Origin: Neorhizobium alkalisoli
GTDB taxonomy: Bacteria > Pseudomonadota > Alphaproteobacteria > Rhizobiales > Rhizobiaceae
DNA: 64,000 nt
Assembly: GCF_007829835.1 (NCBI RefSeq)
Contig: NZ_VIWP01000007.1
Location: 186,001 to 250,000 of the forward strand
Reading direction: 5' to 3'
Part shown: positions 46,511 to 55,301 of the stretch, piece by piece
How positions within the stretch are numbered: position 1 is the first letter of the stretch
How the letters are laid out: every line of letters begins with the position of its first letter
Made by a program: the position numbers and the translations under genes
The notes under the pieces: model-generated
What the model saw: the letters and a program-made list of their open reading frames with translations, nothing else
Databases searched by the model: none
What the model was told of the DNA's origin: nothing

Positions 46511-47230
46511 TCAGTTGTCAGATACGATGGTCTTGAGGCCACCGCCGGTCAAGATCTGGGCGAAGCCGCCCTTTTCGTGGATCGAGAACACGATGATCGG
46601 AATGGAGTTTTCGCGGGCGAGCGCCACGGCGGCAACGTCCATCACGGCCAGTCCCTTTTCAAGGACTTCGCCATGGGTCAGCGTGTCGAAACGGGTAGCG
46701 TGCGGGTCCTTCTTCGGGTCGGCGGAATAGATGCCGTCAACCTGGGTGCCCTTGAAGATCGCCTCGGCGCCGATTTCGGCAGCGCGCAGAGCTGCGGCCG
46801 AATCGGTGGTGAAGAACGGGTTGCCGGTGCCGCCGGCGAAGATCACCACCCTGCCCTGCGCCATATGGTGCAGTGCCTGGCGCTGCGAGAAGCTCTCGCA
46901 GATTTCCGGCATGGAAATGGCCGACAGGACGACGGTGTCGATGCTGAGCTTGCGCAGCGAGGTGGCGAGCGCCAGCGCGTTGATGACGGTGCCGAGCATG
47001 CCCATGTGGTCGCCCGTGACGCGATCGCCACCCTTGGAGGCGACTGCTACACCGCGAAAGATGTTGCCGCCGCCGACGACGACACCAACTTCCACGCCCA
47101 TGGCGCGCGCTTCGGCAATGTCGGACGCGATGCGGTCAGCGACCGTCACGTCGATGCCAAACCCCTGGCTTCCCATCAAAGCTTCCCCGGAAGCCTTGAG
47201 CAAGACACGCTTGTAAACCGGCTGAGTCAT
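46511..47230 (-). CDS. pyrH: UMP kinase
   Basis: 240 residues from the ATG at 47230 (MTQPVYKRVLLKASGEALMG); an extension to 47308 would run through the tsf hairpin and is rejected. VGGGNIFRG, GDHMGMLGTVINALAL, AGGTGNPFFTTDSAAALRA and AKKDPHATRFDTL-type sequences (SADPKKDPHATRF) match the amino-acid-kinase fold. It phosphorylates UMP to UDP. Confidence 0.97.
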   Translation of the reverse strand: MTQPVYKRVLLKASGEALMGSQGFGIDVTVADRIASDIAEARAMGVEVGVVVGGGNIFRGVAVASKGGDRVTGDHMGMLGTVINALALATSLRKLSIDTVVLSAISMPEICESFSQRQALHHMAQGRVVIFAGGTGNPFFTTDSAAALRAAEIGAEAIFKGTQVDGIYSADPKKDPHATRFDTLTHGEVLEKGLAVMDVAAVALARENSIPIIVFSIHEKGGFAQILTGGGLKTIVSDN

Positions 47231-47289
47231 CGGAGGGCTCCTTAAAATGGGACTGGGTACGCAGTGATCAAACGGCTTGCGGATACACG

Positions 47290-47318
47290 AAGGGCACCGG
47301 CTTGTCACCGGTGCCCTT
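47290..47318 (-). terminator. strong hairpin between tsf and pyrH
   Basis: Perfect 11-bp stem AAGGGCACCGG (47290-47300) and CCGGTGCCCTT (47308-47318) with a 7-nt loop, 32 bp past the tsf stop. No long U tract follows on the minus strand, so read-through into pyrH is likely and it may act as partial terminator. Confidence 0.6.
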
Positions 47319-47349
47319 CTGGTTTTCGACTGCTTTTACAGAAGCGCTA

Positions 47350-48276
47350 TCAGCCCTTGGCGACAGCGGCGACTTCAGCTGCGAAGTCGGACTCTTCCTT
47401 TTCGACGCCATCGCCGAGGAGAAGGCGGGCCATGCCGGTGACTTCGATGGCAGCGCCAGCGAGCTTTTCAGCGTCCTTGACAGCCTGGCCAACGGTGACG
47501 TCCGGGTTGATGACGAAAGCCTGCGACAGAAGAGCGACTTCTTCGAAGAACTTGCGCATACGGCCATCGACCATCTTTTCGATGATGGCTTCCGGCTTGC
47601 CGGATTCGCGGGCCTGTTCGATGAAGACGTTGCGCTCGCGCTCGGCGACAGCAGCATCGACTTCTTCGGCGCGGATGGCGAGCGGGTTGGTTGCAGCAAC
47701 GTGCATGGCGATCTGACGGCCGAGCGACGACAGGACTTCCTTGTCGCCAACAGACTTCAGGGCGACCAGAACGCCGAGCTTGCCGATGCCTTCGCCGGCA
47801 GCGTTGTGGATGTAGGTGGCAACGACGCCGTGCTCGACTTCGAGCTTGGCGGCACGACGCAGGGTCATGTTCTCGCCGATCGTGGCAATCGCGTCCTTGA
47901 TCGTGTCGACAACCGGCTTGCCGGAAGCCGGATAGGTGGCAGCCGAGATGGCTTCAACCGTGCCGTCGGTGCCGAGGGCAACCTGGGCAACGCCGCGGAC
48001 GAGATCCTGGAAGGCATCGTTACGGGCAACGAAGTCGGTTTCCGAGTTCAGCTCGATAACGACAGCCTTGTGGCCGGCGCCGGCAATGCCGATCAGGCCT
48101 TCAGCTGCGGTACGGCCAGACTTCTTGTCAGCCTTGGAGATGCCCTTAGCGCGCAGCCAGTCGATCGCGGCTTCGATGTCGCCGTTGGTTTCGGAAAGCG
48201 CCTTCTTGCAGTCCATCATGCCTGCGCCGGACTTTTCGCGCAGTTCCTTAACGAGTGCAGCGGTGATTTCAGCCAT
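47350..48276 (-). CDS. tsf: elongation factor Ts
   Basis: 308 residues. ITAALVKELREKSGAGMMDCKKALSETNGDIEAAIDWLR (UBA-like N-domain) and the TDFVARND-type core motif (ELNSETDFVARNDAFQDLV), with the C-terminal coiled segments. It exchanges GDP on EF-Tu. It lies 253 bp downstream of rpsB, with two hairpins in the gap. Confidence 0.98.
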   Translation of the reverse strand: MAEITAALVKELREKSGAGMMDCKKALSETNGDIEAAIDWLRAKGISKADKKSGRTAAEGLIGIAGAGHKAVVIELNSETDFVARNDAFQDLVRGVAQVALGTDGTVEAISAATYPASGKPVVDTIKDAIATIGENMTLRRAAKLEVEHGVVATYIHNAAGEGIGKLGVLVALKSVGDKEVLSSLGRQIAMHVAATNPLAIRAEEVDAAVAERERNVFIEQARESGKPEAIIEKMVDGRMRKFFEEVALLSQAFVINPDVTVGQAVKDAEKLAGAAIEVTGMARLLLGDGVEKEESDFAAEVAAVAKG

Positions 48277-48462
48277 TATGTGCCTCTTGTCGGTTCAATT
48301 TGCGGGCCGCCGGCAAAGACATCGGCGGAAACAAGGTCGGGACGAATGTACCCGGAAGTGTGACAGCGTGATGAAGACATCACGGATGCGATCGCCTCAA
48401 CGTTCGGCCATCTGGCTTTGCCATTCGGGCCAACGGCGGCGGATCGCCCTTAAAACGGCCGA

Positions 48463-48488
48463 GGCCAGGGATATTTCAATCTCTGGCC
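48463..48488 (-). terminator. second hairpin in the rpsB-tsf gap
   Basis: Arms GGCCAGGGAT (48463-48472) and ATCTCTGGCC (48479-48488) pair with one mismatch around a TTTCAA-like loop. No clear U run; together with the hairpin at 48504 it may set the ratio of rpsB to tsf transcripts. Confidence 0.4.
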
Positions 48489-48503
48489 CCGATCGAAAGT
48501 CAT

Positions 48504-48520
48504 GGAGCGGAAACCGCTCC
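48504..48520 (-). terminator. short hairpin just after rpsB
   Basis: GGAGCGG (48504-48510) and CCGCTCC (48514-48520) form a 7-bp GC stem with an AAA loop, 9 bp past the rpsB stop. No U tract follows, so partial termination or 3'-end protection is more likely than full termination. Confidence 0.45.
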
Positions 48521-48529
48521 GTCAAAGCC

Positions 48530-49297
48530 TCAAGCTTCGGCTTCGCCTTCGAGAGCCGGCTCGACCGGAGCTTCGAAGGAAGCGCCGAGGTCACGGCCCG
48601 AAGCGCCCTGCTGACGAGCAATGCCGTCGATGGCAGCGCGAGCCATCAGGTCGCAGTAGAGAGCGATGGCGCGCGAAGCGTCGTCGTTACCCGGGATCGG
48701 GTAGTCGATGAGGTCCGGATCGCAGTTCGAGTCGATGATAGCAACGACCGGGATGCCCAGGCGCTTTGCTTCGTCGATAGCGATCTTTTCCTTGTTCGTA
48801 TCGATGATGAACATCAGGTCCGGGGTGCCGCCCATGTCGCGGATACCGCCGAGAGCCTTGTCCAGCTTTTCGCGTTCGCGCTCGAGGTTCAGGCGCTCCT
48901 TCTTGGAGTAGCCGGACTGTTCCGAAGACAGGATCTCGTCGAGCTTGCGCAGACGGGCGATCGAGTTCGAAATGGTCTTCCAGTTGGTCATCATGCCGCC
49001 GAGCCAGCGGGAGTTGACGTAGTACTGGGCCGAACGCTTGGCCGAATCAGCGATCAGTTCAGAAGCCTGGCGCTTGGTGCCGACGAACAGAACGCGGCCG
49101 CCACGGGCAACGGTGTCCGACACGACCTGCAGGGCGCGCGACAGCATCGGAACGGTCTGAGCCAGGTCGATGATGTGGATGTTGTTACGATCGCCGAAGA
49201 TGTACGGCTTCATCTTCGGGTTCCAGCGGTGAGTCTGGTGGCCGAAGTGGACGCCTGCTTCAAGCAGCTGGCGCATAGAAAAATCGGGCAATGCCAT
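48530..49297 (-). CDS. rpsB: 30S ribosomal protein S2
   Basis: 255 residues. FSMRQLLEAGVHFGHQTHRWNPKMKPYIFGDRNNIHIIDL, VLFVGTKRQA, NSRWLGGMMTNWKTI and PDLMFIIDTNKEKIAIDEAKRLGIPVVAI are S2 signatures; the last residues form an acidic tail (VEPALEGEAEA). It is needed for initiation-competent small subunits. First gene of the rpsB-tsf-pyrH-frr run. Confidence 0.98.
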   Translation of the reverse strand: MALPDFSMRQLLEAGVHFGHQTHRWNPKMKPYIFGDRNNIHIIDLAQTVPMLSRALQVVSDTVARGGRVLFVGTKRQASELIADSAKRSAQYYVNSRWLGGMMTNWKTISNSIARLRKLDEILSSEQSGYSKKERLNLEREREKLDKALGGIRDMGGTPDLMFIIDTNKEKIAIDEAKRLGIPVVAIIDSNCDPDLIDYPIPGNDDASRAIALYCDLMARAAIDGIARQQGASGRDLGASFEAPVEPALEGEAEA

Positions 49298-49492
49298 GCC
49301 TAGTTATCCTTTTCCGGTTGAACCTCCGTAAGGCTAACAGCACCTCTCTTCGAGAAGCGCCACCGGGCGGAAACGCCGGATTTCTCCCGGACGATCCCAT
49401 GCCTTACGTGTGGAATGCGGGTGCCCATACAGGCGATCTGTCACAAAAGCAAGTGTCGGGCGCAAAAAGAACGTCGCGCGACCGGTGCGGGA

Positions 49493-50206
49493 TCAGTCGG
49501 TATCGCCGCAGGGCCAGCTATAGGGAGCCGACAGGCCCGGCGGCAGTTTCGTCTTGGCGTCACCGCAGGCCATGTTGATCTGGTGCTGGTCAAGACCCGT
49601 CGCCTTGGACAGATCGACGCCCTGGATCTTGGTCAGGAACAGGAAGGAGCTGGAGAAATCCAGCGGGCCGTCAAAGATGGCGTCCGTGAAATCGGCGCGC
49701 GCCAGGTTCGTGTAGGAGAATCGGCTCTTGGTCAGTGTCGCCTTGTCGAAATTGACACGGCTGAGCTCGGCCTTTTCGAAACTGACCCCCTCCAGATCGG
49801 CGCCGCTGAAATTCGCGCGCTGCAGTTCGGCACCGGCAAATGTGGCGCCTTTGGCCTGCATTTTCTGGAAGTCGGCGCGATATCCCTCGATCTTCGAGAA
49901 ATTCGCCTTTTCCGCCTGAACGCCGGCGAGCCATGCACGCGCGAGCTTCGCCTTTTCCAGATCGGCGCCCTTGAAGATCGAATCGCGCAGATCGGTAAAG
50001 CTGAGATCGGCCTCGGCCAGGCTGGCATTAGTGAAATCGCTGCCGCTCAGCATCAGGTTGCGCTTGCCGCAGCCGCCCCAGTTGATCCCCGGAGCGGGCT
50101 CGGAGCGGCATTCCTGCGCGACAAGGCTTTTCGGCAACAGGCCGACAAGAGCAATGGCGACAGCCAGCCCAACACCCAAAGCCACGTCGAGAAAACCCTT
50201 AGCCAC
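49493..50206 (-). CDS. exported pentapeptide-repeat protein
   Basis: 237 residues with a GTG start at 50206. A signal peptide or anchor (FLDVALGVGLAVAIALVGLLPKSLVAQE) is followed by a region of A(D/N)LXX repeats from about 52 to 185 (SDFTNASLAEADLSFTDLRDSIFKGADLEKAKLA...), forming a right-handed quadrilateral helix. Four cysteines (near 33, 46, 215 and 233) could form disulfides in the periplasm. The function of such proteins is generally unknown. Confidence 0.82.
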   Translation of the reverse strand: MAKGFLDVALGVGLAVAIALVGLLPKSLVAQECRSEPAPGINWGGCGKRNLMLSGSDFTNASLAEADLSFTDLRDSIFKGADLEKAKLARAWLAGVQAEKANFSKIEGYRADFQKMQAKGATFAGAELQRANFSGADLEGVSFEKAELSRVNFDKATLTKSRFSYTNLARADFTDAIFDGPLDFSSSFLFLTKIQGVDLSKATGLDQHQINMACGDAKTKLPPGLSAPYSWPCGDTD

Positions 50207-50327
50207 CGAACCTTACCCCATCGAGAAGCGGACCGTCATGATACCCGAAAGCCAGGCGGCCGGACCATAGTTTTTCGTGACGACACAAGCAAGACAACAG
50301 CATGCCGAGCCCTATCCGGACAGAACC

Positions 50328-51158
50328 TTATTTACAGTCGCTCTTGTCGAGAAGCTCGAGCTTGGTGAGGCTGCCGGTCAGGACGAAATCGCCGTAATCC
50401 ATGGTCAGGTCACGGGTGATGCCGTTTTCGTAGAGCTTGAACGACATGTTGTAGACCGGGGTCGGATCACCGGCTGCAGCATCGTTGAAATAGGCGATCG
50501 TCACCGGCCAGTAAGGCGTCTTGGCGAATTCGCCGGCATTGCCGGCATCCGCATCATCCTTCAGCGGCGTCTGCGGCTTGCCGATCACGGTCGTGGTCAG
50601 CAGCGACTGATCACCATCCTCGGAACCGTCAAAGACGCGCGCCTCGAAGAAATGCTTGCCTTCCTTGGCGTTCTTGATGACTTCCAGCATGTGGTCGGTC
50701 GGGAAGGCGCTGGAAGGAAGATCGACCTCGCGCTTGTTCGACCCCGACAGCTCGACCTTGACCCCGCCCGTACCGATACTGGCATCGCCGGTGATCTGCT
50801 TGTCCAGCTGCTCGTCGGTGAAGGACTTGGTTTCGAAATGGAACTGCTTTGCCGACAGATCCTCGAACGTATTGGTCTGCTGGTCGCTGAGGCGCTGGTC
50901 CTCACCGGTATCGATCTTGGTCACCAGACGGAAATTGGTGGTGAAACCGGTGCAGGCGGAACCGGTGAACTCATAGACCATGCGCCCGAACATGCCCTCG
51001 ATGCCGGAGCGATCCGAGGCATCCTTGAGCTTCAGATCGTAGACGGCACGGTGTGGCACGAGCAGACGTGCCGCATTGTCCGCACTCACCGGCGCAGCGA
51101 CCGCTGCCGGGATGCTGACACAGCCGGCAAGGAAGATCCCGAGGCTCATGCGCAACAT
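50328..51158 (-). CDS. EipB-like periplasmic envelope protein (DUF1849)
   Basis: 276 residues with a signal peptide (MLRMSLGIFLAGCVSIPAAVAA). LVPHRAVYDLKLKDASDRSGIEGMFGRMVYEF, then ACTGFTTNFRLVTKID and a conserved C-terminal SDCK match the DUF1849 family; Brucella EipB forms a beta-spiral held by a disulfide between just such cysteines and is needed for envelope integrity. The final cysteine is two residues from the end. The gene has a good AGGAG ribosome site and is divergent from the RidA-like gene. Confidence 0.85.
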   Translation of the reverse strand: MLRMSLGIFLAGCVSIPAAVAAPVSADNAARLLVPHRAVYDLKLKDASDRSGIEGMFGRMVYEFTGSACTGFTTNFRLVTKIDTGEDQRLSDQQTNTFEDLSAKQFHFETKSFTDEQLDKQITGDASIGTGGVKVELSGSNKREVDLPSSAFPTDHMLEVIKNAKEGKHFFEARVFDGSEDGDQSLLTTTVIGKPQTPLKDDADAGNAGEFAKTPYWPVTIAYFNDAAAGDPTPVYNMSFKLYENGITRDLTMDYGDFVLTGSLTKLELLDKSDCK

Positions 51159-51269
51159 TCATATTCTCCTGTTGGACTCAGTCTGCGATGTTATAAGAAC
51201 GCCATCTGTCCCAGCTAAGGCCTTGATGCCGGATTTTTGAAAATTTTACAACAAAACGGGAGACCCAAA

Positions 51270-51740
51270 TTGTCGAACCCTATCGAAACCCGCCTTAACG
51301 AACTGGGCATCACGCTGCCCGAGGCAGCAGCGCCTGCAGCAAATTACGTACCCTACGTGATCAGCGGCAATTTGCTCTACATTTCCGGGCAGTTGCCGAG
51401 CGAGAACGGTAAACTCGCCGTGACCGGCCTGGTCGGCAAGGATGTCGACGTCGCCGCCGGCCAGCGCGCCGCAGAACTCTGCGCGATCAACATTCTCGCC
51501 CAGGCGAAGGCCGCCCTCGGCGGTGACCTCACGAAGATCGCCCGCGTGGTAAAACTCACCAGCTTCGTCGCCTCCGCGCCCGGCTTCTACGAACAGCATA
51601 TCGTCACCAATGGCGCATCCAACCTCGTCGCCAACGTACTCGGCGATGCCGGCAAGCACGCGCGCGCCGCCGTCGGCATGGCCGCCCTGCCCTTCAACGC
51701 CGCCGTCGAAGTCGAAGCCATTATCGAGATCTCCGCATGA
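51270..51740 (+). CDS. RidA-family protein
   Basis: 156 residues, TTG start at 51270 with GGGAGA seven bases upstream. NPIETRLNELGITLPEAAAPAANYVPYVISGNLLYISGQLP and the C-terminal RAAVGMAALPFNAAVEVEAIIEI match the YjgF/RidA chorismate-mutase-like fold of the longer, N-terminally extended subgroup. RidA proteins hydrolyse reactive enamines and imines. It overlaps the glycerophosphodiesterase gene by 4 bp. Enzymatic activity of this subgroup is not certain. Confidence 0.85.
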   Translation: MSNPIETRLNELGITLPEAAAPAANYVPYVISGNLLYISGQLPSENGKLAVTGLVGKDVDVAAGQRAAELCAINILAQAKAALGGDLTKIARVVKLTSFVASAPGFYEQHIVTNGASNLVANVLGDAGKHARAAVGMAALPFNAAVEVEAIIEISA

Positions 51741-52462
51741 CTTCTGCTGCGTGGATCAAGGAAATTCCGGTCGCTCACCGCGGCTATCATGACCTGAACA
51801 ATGCCGTCTGGGAAAATACGCTTTCGGCCTTTGAACGGGCAGCGGAAGCGGGTTTTGCCATCGAATGCGACGTGCAGCTTTCGGCCGACAGCGTGCCGAT
51901 GGTTTTTCACGACGATACGCTCGACCGCGTCTGCGGCATCAAGGGCGATCTTCGTGAACGCACGGCCGCCGAACTCGGTATGCTCGCGATCGGCGGCACG
52001 AAGGACCGGATCCCGACGCTCAGCCAAATGCTCGACCTCGTCAAGGGACGTGTGCCTCTGGTGATCGAGATCAAGGGTCGTGAAGGCGAGGGCGTCGATG
52101 ACGGGTTCGTCGATACGGTTCTCGATGTACTGGAAGGGTATCAGGGCAAGGTGGCGCTGATGAGTTTCGACCACCACATCCTGAAGGATCTGGCGGCGGC
52201 AAAACCGCCCTACCCGGTCGGCCTGACCGCGATGGGTGACAAGCCGGAAGAGTTCTTTGCCCATGACGAGGCGATGCAGCTCGGTCTCGACTTCATCTCC
52301 TATCACTGGCCGCATCTGCCCAACAGCTTCATCACAGCTCAGAGAGCGGCCGGAATTCCGGTCATTACCTGGACCGTGAGGGATGAAAAGGGCGTCGAAC
52401 AGACCTATAGTCAGGCAGATCAGATGACCTTCGAAGGTTTTGACCCACGGGAAAAAGCCTAA
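51737..52462 (+). CDS. ugpQ: glycerophosphodiester phosphodiesterase
   Basis: 241 residues. VAHRGYHDLNNAVWENTLSAFERAAEAGFAIECDVQLSADSVPMVFHDDTLDR holds the catalytic His14, the Glu/Asp metal ligands and the second His of the GDPD family; VPLVIEIKG and TWTVRDEKGV complete the barrel. It cleaves glycerophosphodiesters to glycerol-3-phosphate and alcohols. The symbol is by likeness only; no ugp transport genes are adjacent. Coupled to the RidA gene by a 4-bp overlap. Confidence 0.88.
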   Translation: MTSAAWIKEIPVAHRGYHDLNNAVWENTLSAFERAAEAGFAIECDVQLSADSVPMVFHDDTLDRVCGIKGDLRERTAAELGMLAIGGTKDRIPTLSQMLDLVKGRVPLVIEIKGREGEGVDDGFVDTVLDVLEGYQGKVALMSFDHHILKDLAAAKPPYPVGLTAMGDKPEEFFAHDEAMQLGLDFISYHWPHLPNSFITAQRAAGIPVITWTVRDEKGVEQTYSQADQMTFEGFDPREKA

Positions 52463-52475
52463 GCGTAAAGAGAGA

Positions 52476-53675
52476 ATGGCCGGAAATCTCACCCTCAGAG
52501 TAGAACAGTCGTTCACCGCGATCAGCCCGCAAAGCTGGTCGCGGCTGGCCGGCGCCTCGAAAACCTCTTCGACGCCGGAGACCCCGTATAATCCTTTCCT
52601 AAGCCACGCCTTCCTGTCGTCGCTGGAAGAATCGGGCTCGGCGGCGCCAAAGGCCGGCTGGCACGGCCATCACCTGCTTCTGGAGAACGAGGCGGGTGAG
52701 TTGATCGGTGCGGTACCGGGATACCTGAAGAGCCACAGCCAGGGCGAATACGTCTTCGACCACGGCTGGGCCGACGCGTTTGAACGGGCCGGCGGGCGCT
52801 ATTATCCAAAACTGCAATGCGCGGTGCCGTTTACGCCGGCAACCGGGCCACGGCTGCTCGTCTCATCCGGTTACGATCGCGACATCATGCAGGCGACGCT
52901 GGCCAATGGTCTCCAGGAGGTGACACGGCAGCTCGGCATCTCCTCGGCGCACGTCACCTTCGTGCCGGAAAGCGAGCTGATGGCATTTCAGGATGCCGAT
53001 TACCTGCACCGGACCGACAAGCAGTTTCATTTCATCAATGACGGTTATGCGGACCACGACGCCTTTCTCGAAACACTGGCGTCCCGCAAGCGCAAGGCTC
53101 TGAAGAAGGAACGCAGGGCGGCGCTGGAAGGTGGCATCTTGATCGACTGGCTGACGGGCAAGGACCTCACCGAAGAGATCTGGGACCAGTTTTTTGAATT
53201 CTACATGGACACAGGCGGCCGCAAATGGGGCCGGCCTTACCTCACCCGCAAATTCTATTCGCTGATCGGCGAGCGGATGCCCGAGGACATCCTCTTGGTC
53301 ATGGCGAAACGCGAGGGCAAATACATTGCCGGCGCGATCAATTTCATCGGCGGCGACGCGCTTTACGGCCGCCACTGGGGCTGTATCGAGGACCATCCCT
53401 TCCTGCATTTCGAGGTCTGTTATCATCAGGCGATCGACTTTGCGCTGTCGAAGGGACTTGCCCGTGTCGAGGCTGGCGCACAAGGCGAACACAAGCTGGC
53501 GCGCGGCTACCTCCCCGTCACCACCCATTCGATGCATTACATCGCCCATCCCGGCCTCAGAAACGCGATCGCCGACTATCTGGAGCGGGAGCGCGAGGAT
53601 GTGGATGCGATGACCGAATACCTGTCCGAGCACAGCCCGTTCCGCAAGGGCGAGCGGCAGCAGGAACAGGACTGA
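52476..53675 (+). CDS. DUF482 GNAT-fold protein
   Basis: 399 residues from the ATG at 52476. NPFLSHAFLSSLEESGSA near the start, then HHLLLENEAGELIGAVPGYLKSHSQGEYVFDHGWADA and KRKALKKERRAAL in a FemAB/GNAT-like fold, and GARYYPKLQ-type and YGRHWGCIEDHPFLHFEVCYHQAIDFA..VEAGAQGEHKLARGY define DUF482, sometimes named peptidogalycan biosynthesis. The reaction is unknown. It lies 13 bp after ugpQ and 24 bp before the HIT gene, so it is likely in one operon with them. Confidence 0.85.
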   Translation: MAGNLTLRVEQSFTAISPQSWSRLAGASKTSSTPETPYNPFLSHAFLSSLEESGSAAPKAGWHGHHLLLENEAGELIGAVPGYLKSHSQGEYVFDHGWADAFERAGGRYYPKLQCAVPFTPATGPRLLVSSGYDRDIMQATLANGLQEVTRQLGISSAHVTFVPESELMAFQDADYLHRTDKQFHFINDGYADHDAFLETLASRKRKALKKERRAALEGGILIDWLTGKDLTEEIWDQFFEFYMDTGGRKWGRPYLTRKFYSLIGERMPEDILLVMAKREGKYIAGAINFIGGDALYGRHWGCIEDHPFLHFEVCYHQAIDFALSKGLARVEAGAQGEHKLARGYLPVTTHSMHYIAHPGLRNAIADYLEREREDVDAMTEYLSEHSPFRKGERQQEQD

Positions 53676-53699
53676 AAACATTCTCGGAGAGGACACACG

Positions 53700-54122
53700 A
53701 TGAGCTACGACGACAACAATATCTTCGCAAAGATCCTGCGCGGCGAGATCCCCTGCCACCGGGTTTATGAAGATGCCGATACGCTCGCCTTCATGGATGT
53801 GATGCCGCAGTCGAACGGTCACCTGCTGGTGATACCGAAGATACCCTCCCGCAATGTGCTGGATGCGGATCCGGCCGTGCTGTCGAAACTGATCCCGATC
53901 GTCCAGAAGCTCGCCAAGGCCGCACAGGATGCATTCGAGGCCGATGGCATCACCATCACCCAGTTCAACGAGGCGGCAGCCGGCCAGACGGTTTTCCACC
54001 TGCATTTCCACATCATTCCCCGCTACGAGGCGCAGCCGCTGAAGCCGCATACGGGCAAGATGGAAGACGGCGAGATCCTGGCTGCCAATGCCGAAAAGAT
54101 CATCGGCGAGCTTGGCAACTAA
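53700..54122 (+). CDS. HIT-family nucleotide hydrolase
   Basis: 140 residues. NIFAKILRGEIPCHRVYED, then LVIPK and the triad motif GQTVFHLHFHIIPR define the Hint group. These proteins hydrolyse purine nucleotide phosphoramidates; the specific substrate is unknown. AGAGGA precedes the ATG. Last gene of the ridA-ugpQ-DUF482-HIT string, followed by a small hairpin (54123-54140) and an intergenic repeat. Confidence 0.92.
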   Translation: MSYDDNNIFAKILRGEIPCHRVYEDADTLAFMDVMPQSNGHLLVIPKIPSRNVLDADPAVLSKLIPIVQKLAKAAQDAFEADGITITQFNEAAAGQTVFHLHFHIIPRYEAQPLKPHTGKMEDGEILAANAEKIIGELGN

Positions 54123-54190
54123 GGTCACTGATCGGTGACCGGAAAATTGCCAGTTACCCTTACCGGCGAAAGAGGCCCAAAACCTCTACA

Positions 54191-54282
54191 CGTCATGCTC
54201 GGGCTTGTCCCGAGCATCTAACCACCTGAATTATCGAAATTTTGAACGTGGTCAGATCCTCGGCATAGAGCCGAGGATGACG
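54191..54282. repeat. palindromic intergenic mosaic element
   Basis: A 92-bp element with inverted ends CGTCAT (54191-54196) and ATGACG (54277-54282). It holds two hairpins, ATGCTCGGG with CCCGAGCAT (54195-54217) and ATCCTCGG with CCGAGGAT (54256-54278), plus ACCAC/GTGGT arms between them. This is the CGTCATxCTCGG type of repeat scattered between genes in rhizobial chromosomes. It lies between the HIT gene and DUF1989 gene ends. Confidence 0.8.
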
Positions 54283-54334
54283 AAGTCACCGAATGGAGAC
54301 TTTATGGCCGACACCGGCGCCACGACCGGTCATT

Positions 54335-55189
54335 TCATTCCGCGTTGCGATAGGCATTTCTTTCCGGAAAGGGCCAGTCCTCCAGGAGCGCCACGTTCGG
54401 CCTAAAAATCTCGACCTTGAGCGGATAACAATTGGCCGTATCGCTGGAATGGGTGGCGCTGCAGTCGCCGCCGGGGCAAGCCGAGAGCGCACCAAGCAGA
54501 TCGATCTCGGCAAAGAACTCGATATAATCGCCGGGCCGGACGGGGCTCGCTTTCATGAAATACTGATGCGTGTCGCGGGTAAAACCGGTGCACATGAAGA
54601 CGTTCAGCACGTCGTGCACATGTGGCTCCGCCTCTCCAAACGACATGCCTTTTGCACCGCCCAGAGCGCGCGTGAGGTTCGAGTGGCAGCAATGGTGGTA
54701 ATCGCCGCCGCTCAGGAGCTTGTTCGTATAGGGGTCGCAGCGGGTGCCGATGACATCGTGAATGCCGCCGCCATCTTCGTCCCAGCCATACCAGGCCAGC
54801 GTATCGTCGGTGATCGTCGCCATCGGCCGCAGATGCGGCAGCGAGCTCCAGAGACGGTCGCCGACCGAAACATGGGTGGCATGCAGGGCGCGCGTCTTGC
54901 CGCTGAAAAAGCGCTCCGACAGATCCGCGGCATTCCACAGATTGAGATCGCCGACCTGCGGACCTTCGACGCTGACAATGCGGAAGAAATGGCCCTTCGG
55001 CACCGTAAAGCTGCCGCCCTCGCGCGGCGGCACGATGATCTCGTCGATCTTTTGCATGTCGGCGCGCGCATTGCGCAGTTTCTCCACATCCGGCATCGGC
55101 AACGTACCGTTCGGATAAACGACGACGGGTTTTATGGCGCGGCGCTCGGCGGCATCGGCTGGAACAATGGTATCGGTGTTGAAGGGCAT
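54335..55189 (-). CDS. DUF1989 / urea-carboxylase-associated family protein
   Basis: 284 residues. IIVPPREGGSFTVPKGHFFRIVSVEGPQVGDLNLWNAADLSERFF, TLAWYGWDEDGGGIHDVIGTRCDPY and HCCHSNLTRAL with cysteine and histidine residues, then PHVHDVLNVFMCTGFT, match DUF1989. Members often lie near urea carboxylase or amino-acid degradation genes; the function is not settled. The Cys/His-rich centre suggests metal binding. Divergent from a LysR regulator, which may control it. Confidence 0.85.
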   Translation of the reverse strand: MPFNTDTIVPADAAERRAIKPVVVYPNGTLPMPDVEKLRNARADMQKIDEIIVPPREGGSFTVPKGHFFRIVSVEGPQVGDLNLWNAADLSERFFSGKTRALHATHVSVGDRLWSSLPHLRPMATITDDTLAWYGWDEDGGGIHDVIGTRCDPYTNKLLSGGDYHHCCHSNLTRALGGAKGMSFGEAEPHVHDVLNVFMCTGFTRDTHQYFMKASPVRPGDYIEFFAEIDLLGALSACPGGDCSATHSSDTANCYPLKVEIFRPNVALLEDWPFPERNAYRNAE

Positions 55190-55301
55190 GGCTTTTCCAA
55201 AAAATCGGGCTGGCGACAGGTCGCCAAATTGCGCAATGGCGCGCCATCCGACAAGCCGGCTTTTTCTTGATCTCAGGGCAAGCGTGACTTAGCCTTAAAC
55301 C

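Noticed and set aside
46511..47308. Longer pyrH start at 47308
   Set aside because: It would place the tsf-pyrH hairpin inside the gene and add residues absent from UMP kinases; 47230 gives the family length.
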